Positions 41,501 to 46,100 of a DNA stretch of 64,000 nucleotides are shown piece by piece. Source of the DNA: Tanypteryx hageni (Eukaryota > Arthropoda > Insecta > Odonata > Petaluridae); contig CM054116.1 in the NCBI GenBank assembly GCA_028673005.1, positions 73,173,315 through 73,237,314 of the forward strand, read 5' to 3'. A model generated the notes under the pieces. That model did no database searches and had not been told where the DNA came from. It was given only the letters and a program-made list of their open reading frames with translations. Position numbers and translations under genes: made by a program. The first letter of the stretch is position 1. The number at the start of each line of letters is the position of its first letter.

Positions 41501-43076
41501 GCCATAATCTGTATAAATTTGCACCTAGCCTTCGTAGAAAACAACTGCTCATCTACAGATTTGAACGCTCCTGGTCTGTAGCAGGTTTGGGGGTTTTCAA
41601 TAAAACTATTCCATACTTGTAACATAAGAGTGAACTTATCAGCTTGCAAATGCTGAGAACGGGTGCTTTTCTCATCAAATCTGAGATATCTCATTATTTT
41701 CTGAAAGCGATTCCTTGACGTGGTTCGCTTATAAAACGGCAGTCTCCACGTGTCCGACCACAAGGAATCTAATTCAAGTTCTTTGGCACACATTGTGCCG
41801 CGAGCATACAGTATTCCGATTAATGCCTTTAGCTCGTCCAGAGACATGGTCCAATCATCACTTTCAAACTGCCTCTGAGTCTCAGCATTGGTACATTTTT
41901 GAATGTTTCAGGATGGTGTGGTCGATGATAAGATTCCATGCACTGGCTAAACTCTCCTCTGTAATGTGGCACAATATACAATTGTATATACAATCATACA
42001 GAAAAGTCTCCATTATTGAGTACATGCTGATAATAGGCAATTCTGTTGCCACATGAACAATAGAGGACATTCTCTATGATATTTCTGAAGAGGGAACAGT
42101 TTCGTCCCCTCAGTGGTTCTAGGGTGGAGTGAACGCAGCCTTTATACTAATGAAGCTATGGGGTGAAAATTTTGCATTACGGTACATTGCCAACAATTGT
42201 GTAATGTCAAGAATTTTCGTAGTACTACGCAGGAAAATACGCCTTTGGCAAACTATAAAAATCGAAAAGGGGACAATTCTGTCCCGTCGGCAGTCCTAAT
42301 GTTAAATATAACATTTTCTGGAATTTCGGATATTTTTTCAGAAGTTGTACCCAATGACTTATATTCATGTCAAATTTGAGCTTTGTAGCACTTCCAGAAG
42401 TACCTTAGGTTTATCCTATACATATATGTAAGAAGCAGCTATTTATAATGATAAGTATATATTATCAATCTCCATAATTAAAAGGAGTAATGTGTTTTTA
42501 TTTAATACGATATATTGTGTATTACAATTATGGTATCATCATATGTATACATCTCTGGTTGAAATCAACGGGTTTATAATGCAATCCATCAATTCCCTAT
42601 TAAAATGCATCAAATCAATGTTATAACAATATAAATTACCAACTCCCATTTAAAAGCATTCGATTTGTTGCCATGATAGTTGATATTTTTCATTGTTGAA
42701 AATTTCCTTTTTTCCTATTGAAAACAAATTTTTATGCCAATTTTGCATGGATTTGAATTTAGTCTCCAAAAATAATAAACCACAGTCCTTAAGCAATTAA
42801 ATTGTTTTCGTCCTGAGTGTCTATCTTAAGTTTAACTGATTTAAAAATGCAATTTTATATGGGGTATGGAAATGGAACAATGGGGTCATAAATAACTCCC
42901 TAAAATTAAAATTTTTGGAATGCTCGATTTTCCCCGTCGGTGGTACTTGGAGATGTAACAGAGATATGGCTCCTATGGCAAAATTTTACAAAACACCTTA
43001 GTTATGTAGAATATTATTTTTTGTGTATTTTAATGGAGAATAGTAGCATTTTATTACCAACTTTTATATTAACTTA

Positions 43077-43156
<80 letters not shown>

Positions 43157-46100
43157 TTATATAGGGTGTCCCAGGAGTAAAGGTCAATATTCTGGGAGGT
43201 GATAGTATCGGTCATTCTAAGAAAAAAGTCTGTATGGACAATTGTCCTATTCCAAACAGTTTCTGAGATAGAGCTATTTGAATGTACAGTTGCAAAATTA
43301 TTGATAAGAAAGAGATATTACGTACAACAACTAGAGGATGTTCCTTTGGCTTCATGGATTGCCATGTACTTTCAGCATGACGGAACCCCTCCTCATTATA
43401 CCCGAATTGTGATGCAACATCTAAATGACACTTTCCCTAATTGGTGGATTGGTCGTGGCAGTACCATTCACTGGCCACCAAGATCTCCAGACCTAATCCT
43501 GTTAGATTTTTGTTTATGGGGTTGGATGAAGAGTGAAGTGTACACAAGAAAAGTGGATACACGAGATGAACTGCTCGATTGCATAATGGGTGCTATTGCC
43601 CGCATAAAGGAACGTCAAAATGAACTCAGATGAGCAACACGTCATGTTCTCACACGAGTTGAAAAGTGCATTAATGTTGAGGGTGAAATTTTCGAAAATT
43701 TAATATAAACTGTTACAAATTTTTCACTTGGACAATAAATATTAGCAACAGTACATAATATCTCTTTCTTATCAATAATTTTGCAACTGTTCATTCAAAT
43801 AGCTCTATCTCGGAAACTGTTTGGAATAGGACACTTGTCCATACAAACTTTTTTTCTTAGAATGACTGATACTGTCACCTCCCATAATATTGACCTTTCC
43901 TCCTGGGACACCCTGTATATGATATAAAACTTAAGGTACTTCTAGATATTTCACAGAGCTGAAATTTGGAGGGAACCTTGGTGTTGGTCCAAACCATCAG
44001 GAAAAATTCCAAAATTTCCCCTTACACCCCAAAACGTTCATTTTCAAGTCCCATTAGAAAATCATTTAAATCTGTGCAAGCCTTTTTATAATTGCATTTT
44101 AAAATTACTTTTAATTAATGTACACACTCCGGACCTGAATTAAAAGACGGGAAAAAGAACTAAGATTATTTTTCCTGAAAGTAGAACACAAATCCATGCC
44201 GAATTAGTCCAATTATTCCATTTTTACTGCATAAAACAGGATTTTATACAATTTATAACAATGGCCCAATATTTCTGTTATGACTACGAGACAATGCTTT
44301 TCTTCAGGAATTTATTTTACGGGTTAATAAAACTGAATGAGAGCTTAGTGCTACGAACTGAAAAGTAGCTTAGTGTCATGACGTCACTCTCAGACTGTGA
44401 CATTTAAAAGCAAAGGGAAAACATATTTGGTGCGCTGACAATACTAAGAGGAATATTACACGTTGGTTTATTTACAAGTTAAGATCTTGGTGTATGGTAA
44501 GCACTTGCAGTATGCAAGCATCGAAAACGTGTGTATATAGATATGTTTTGGACCCCGTCTAATCTGAAAAAAATCCAAAGCTGCTTGCGGGGTTCGAACC
44601 ACCTCCCCATCGCATAAGACAAGTGATTTAGTCACCTCAGCCACCAGATCCTTACCTTGGCACTGCGATAAATGTATATTTGAATTCATGTGAGAAGATA
44701 GAAAAGCATTCATCATAGCAATGAGATTAAACAAACTATTGTCATTGTTAATGCTGTAATCTTTTAATAGGTCTCTTTATTTTAATTGGACTGGTATTGA
44801 TACGAGCATTCTTATGTTTTTTGAAGGGATATTTCTGCTAATAATTGTAAGTTTTTATTTATCGTATTTGTTATTGATAGTAAGTTTTTATTTATCTTAA
44901 ATACTTTTTGTCTTTATTCACTATTTAAGATAGGTAATACTGTTGTAAAGGATGTTAATTAGAACAAATTTAAATGAAACATTTTAAAGTGTTATGTTGT
45001 AGCTTAGCAATTCTTCAGATAACTATATTTATACAGTGTTATATATGGATGGTTGATGTGATGTTAGGAAAAGAACAATTTATTATTTTTGTCATTAAGT
45101 TAGGTGACTAAAATATGAAATATTCAGCAATTTCACTCATACTAGTATCTAAAGCTGAATTACTCTGAACTAGCAGTACATTTTCATTGATTTTAAGCAA
45201 TATGAATGGATAAGTTAGTATTTCCATTAATGAAACAAAAGATACTATCAAACTTCTTAGTACTTATATACCAAACATTCTTACGTTTGCCACTGAGTTC
45301 TCTACTTCTGTCTGCCATTCTCTCAACTGTAATAAGATTAAATAGACCCCCACATCACTCAACAGTTGGTAGGTAGACACTTGGCAAATTTTTATGCCCA
45401 TGCAAACTGAAAGGTTATCATAATTATATTATAATGTTGATTCATATGAAAGTATTAGCCATATAAAAGTGGGTTATAAAAATTCATTTAACATTTCAGT
45501 ATTAAATTAATACTTATTTATGGTAAAAGAAACTTTTGGCATGTTTTGCGGAAAAGTTTGGTGCCTTTTGCTGGTGGCGCCTATGGCAAATGCCACCTTC
45601 GCCATTCCCTAGTTACGGCACTGGTTGTACTCAATGACCTATCATCCTACCAAATTTAAGATCTGTAGCCCATCTGGGCGTCTTAAAAAGGCATGACAGA
45701 CAGATGGACACTTGAGAATTATTATATAAGGATTTTATTCATTTGTAATCTTATTATTGAGCATCTTGAGAAAGTGGTCCACTTGTTGATAAACCAACAT
45801 ATGTTGTGCTGTGGTACAAAAGTTCATTTTGATTTCTCATCTTTTTTTGGGGTATTCTTGTCAAATAAAAATTCATAAACTTCCCTGTTGAACTGTTTTA
45901 ATTGGATTTTATGCTATGTAAACATTGCAACTGCTTTAATGAGGGCTAAAAATGGGATTCATTGGTTTAAAATTCTTGAATTACTAATCATCAATTACAG
46001 AAAGATTTAGGTATGAAAGTATTTGCCATTTTGTTACATTCCATATTTAAAAAAACTGTAATGATCTTAAAAATTAAATTTAGGAGCCCTACGGTTAATT

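Larger units (their letters stand above)
40063..44519. mobile_element. Foldback-like element B, hosting other insertions
   Basis: The left arm from 40063 begins with half of the terminal palindrome (TGCAAGCGCTTAAAAAAATC). The right arm on the minus strand ends at ACTTGCAGTATGCAAGC (44503-44519). The interior at 42420-42840 matches 25370-25620 of element 1. The element was opened by a piggyBac (40632-42301) and a mariner-like element (43162-43915). A (TA)n tract lies beside the latter. Without the insertions it would be about 2 kb. Confidence 0.65.

Noticed and set aside
43081..43151. Regularly repeated sequence considered as a CRISPR-like array
   Set aside because: It is a plain TA dinucleotide tract in a eukaryotic intron; the 16-bp array at 55954 likewise lacks spacers.
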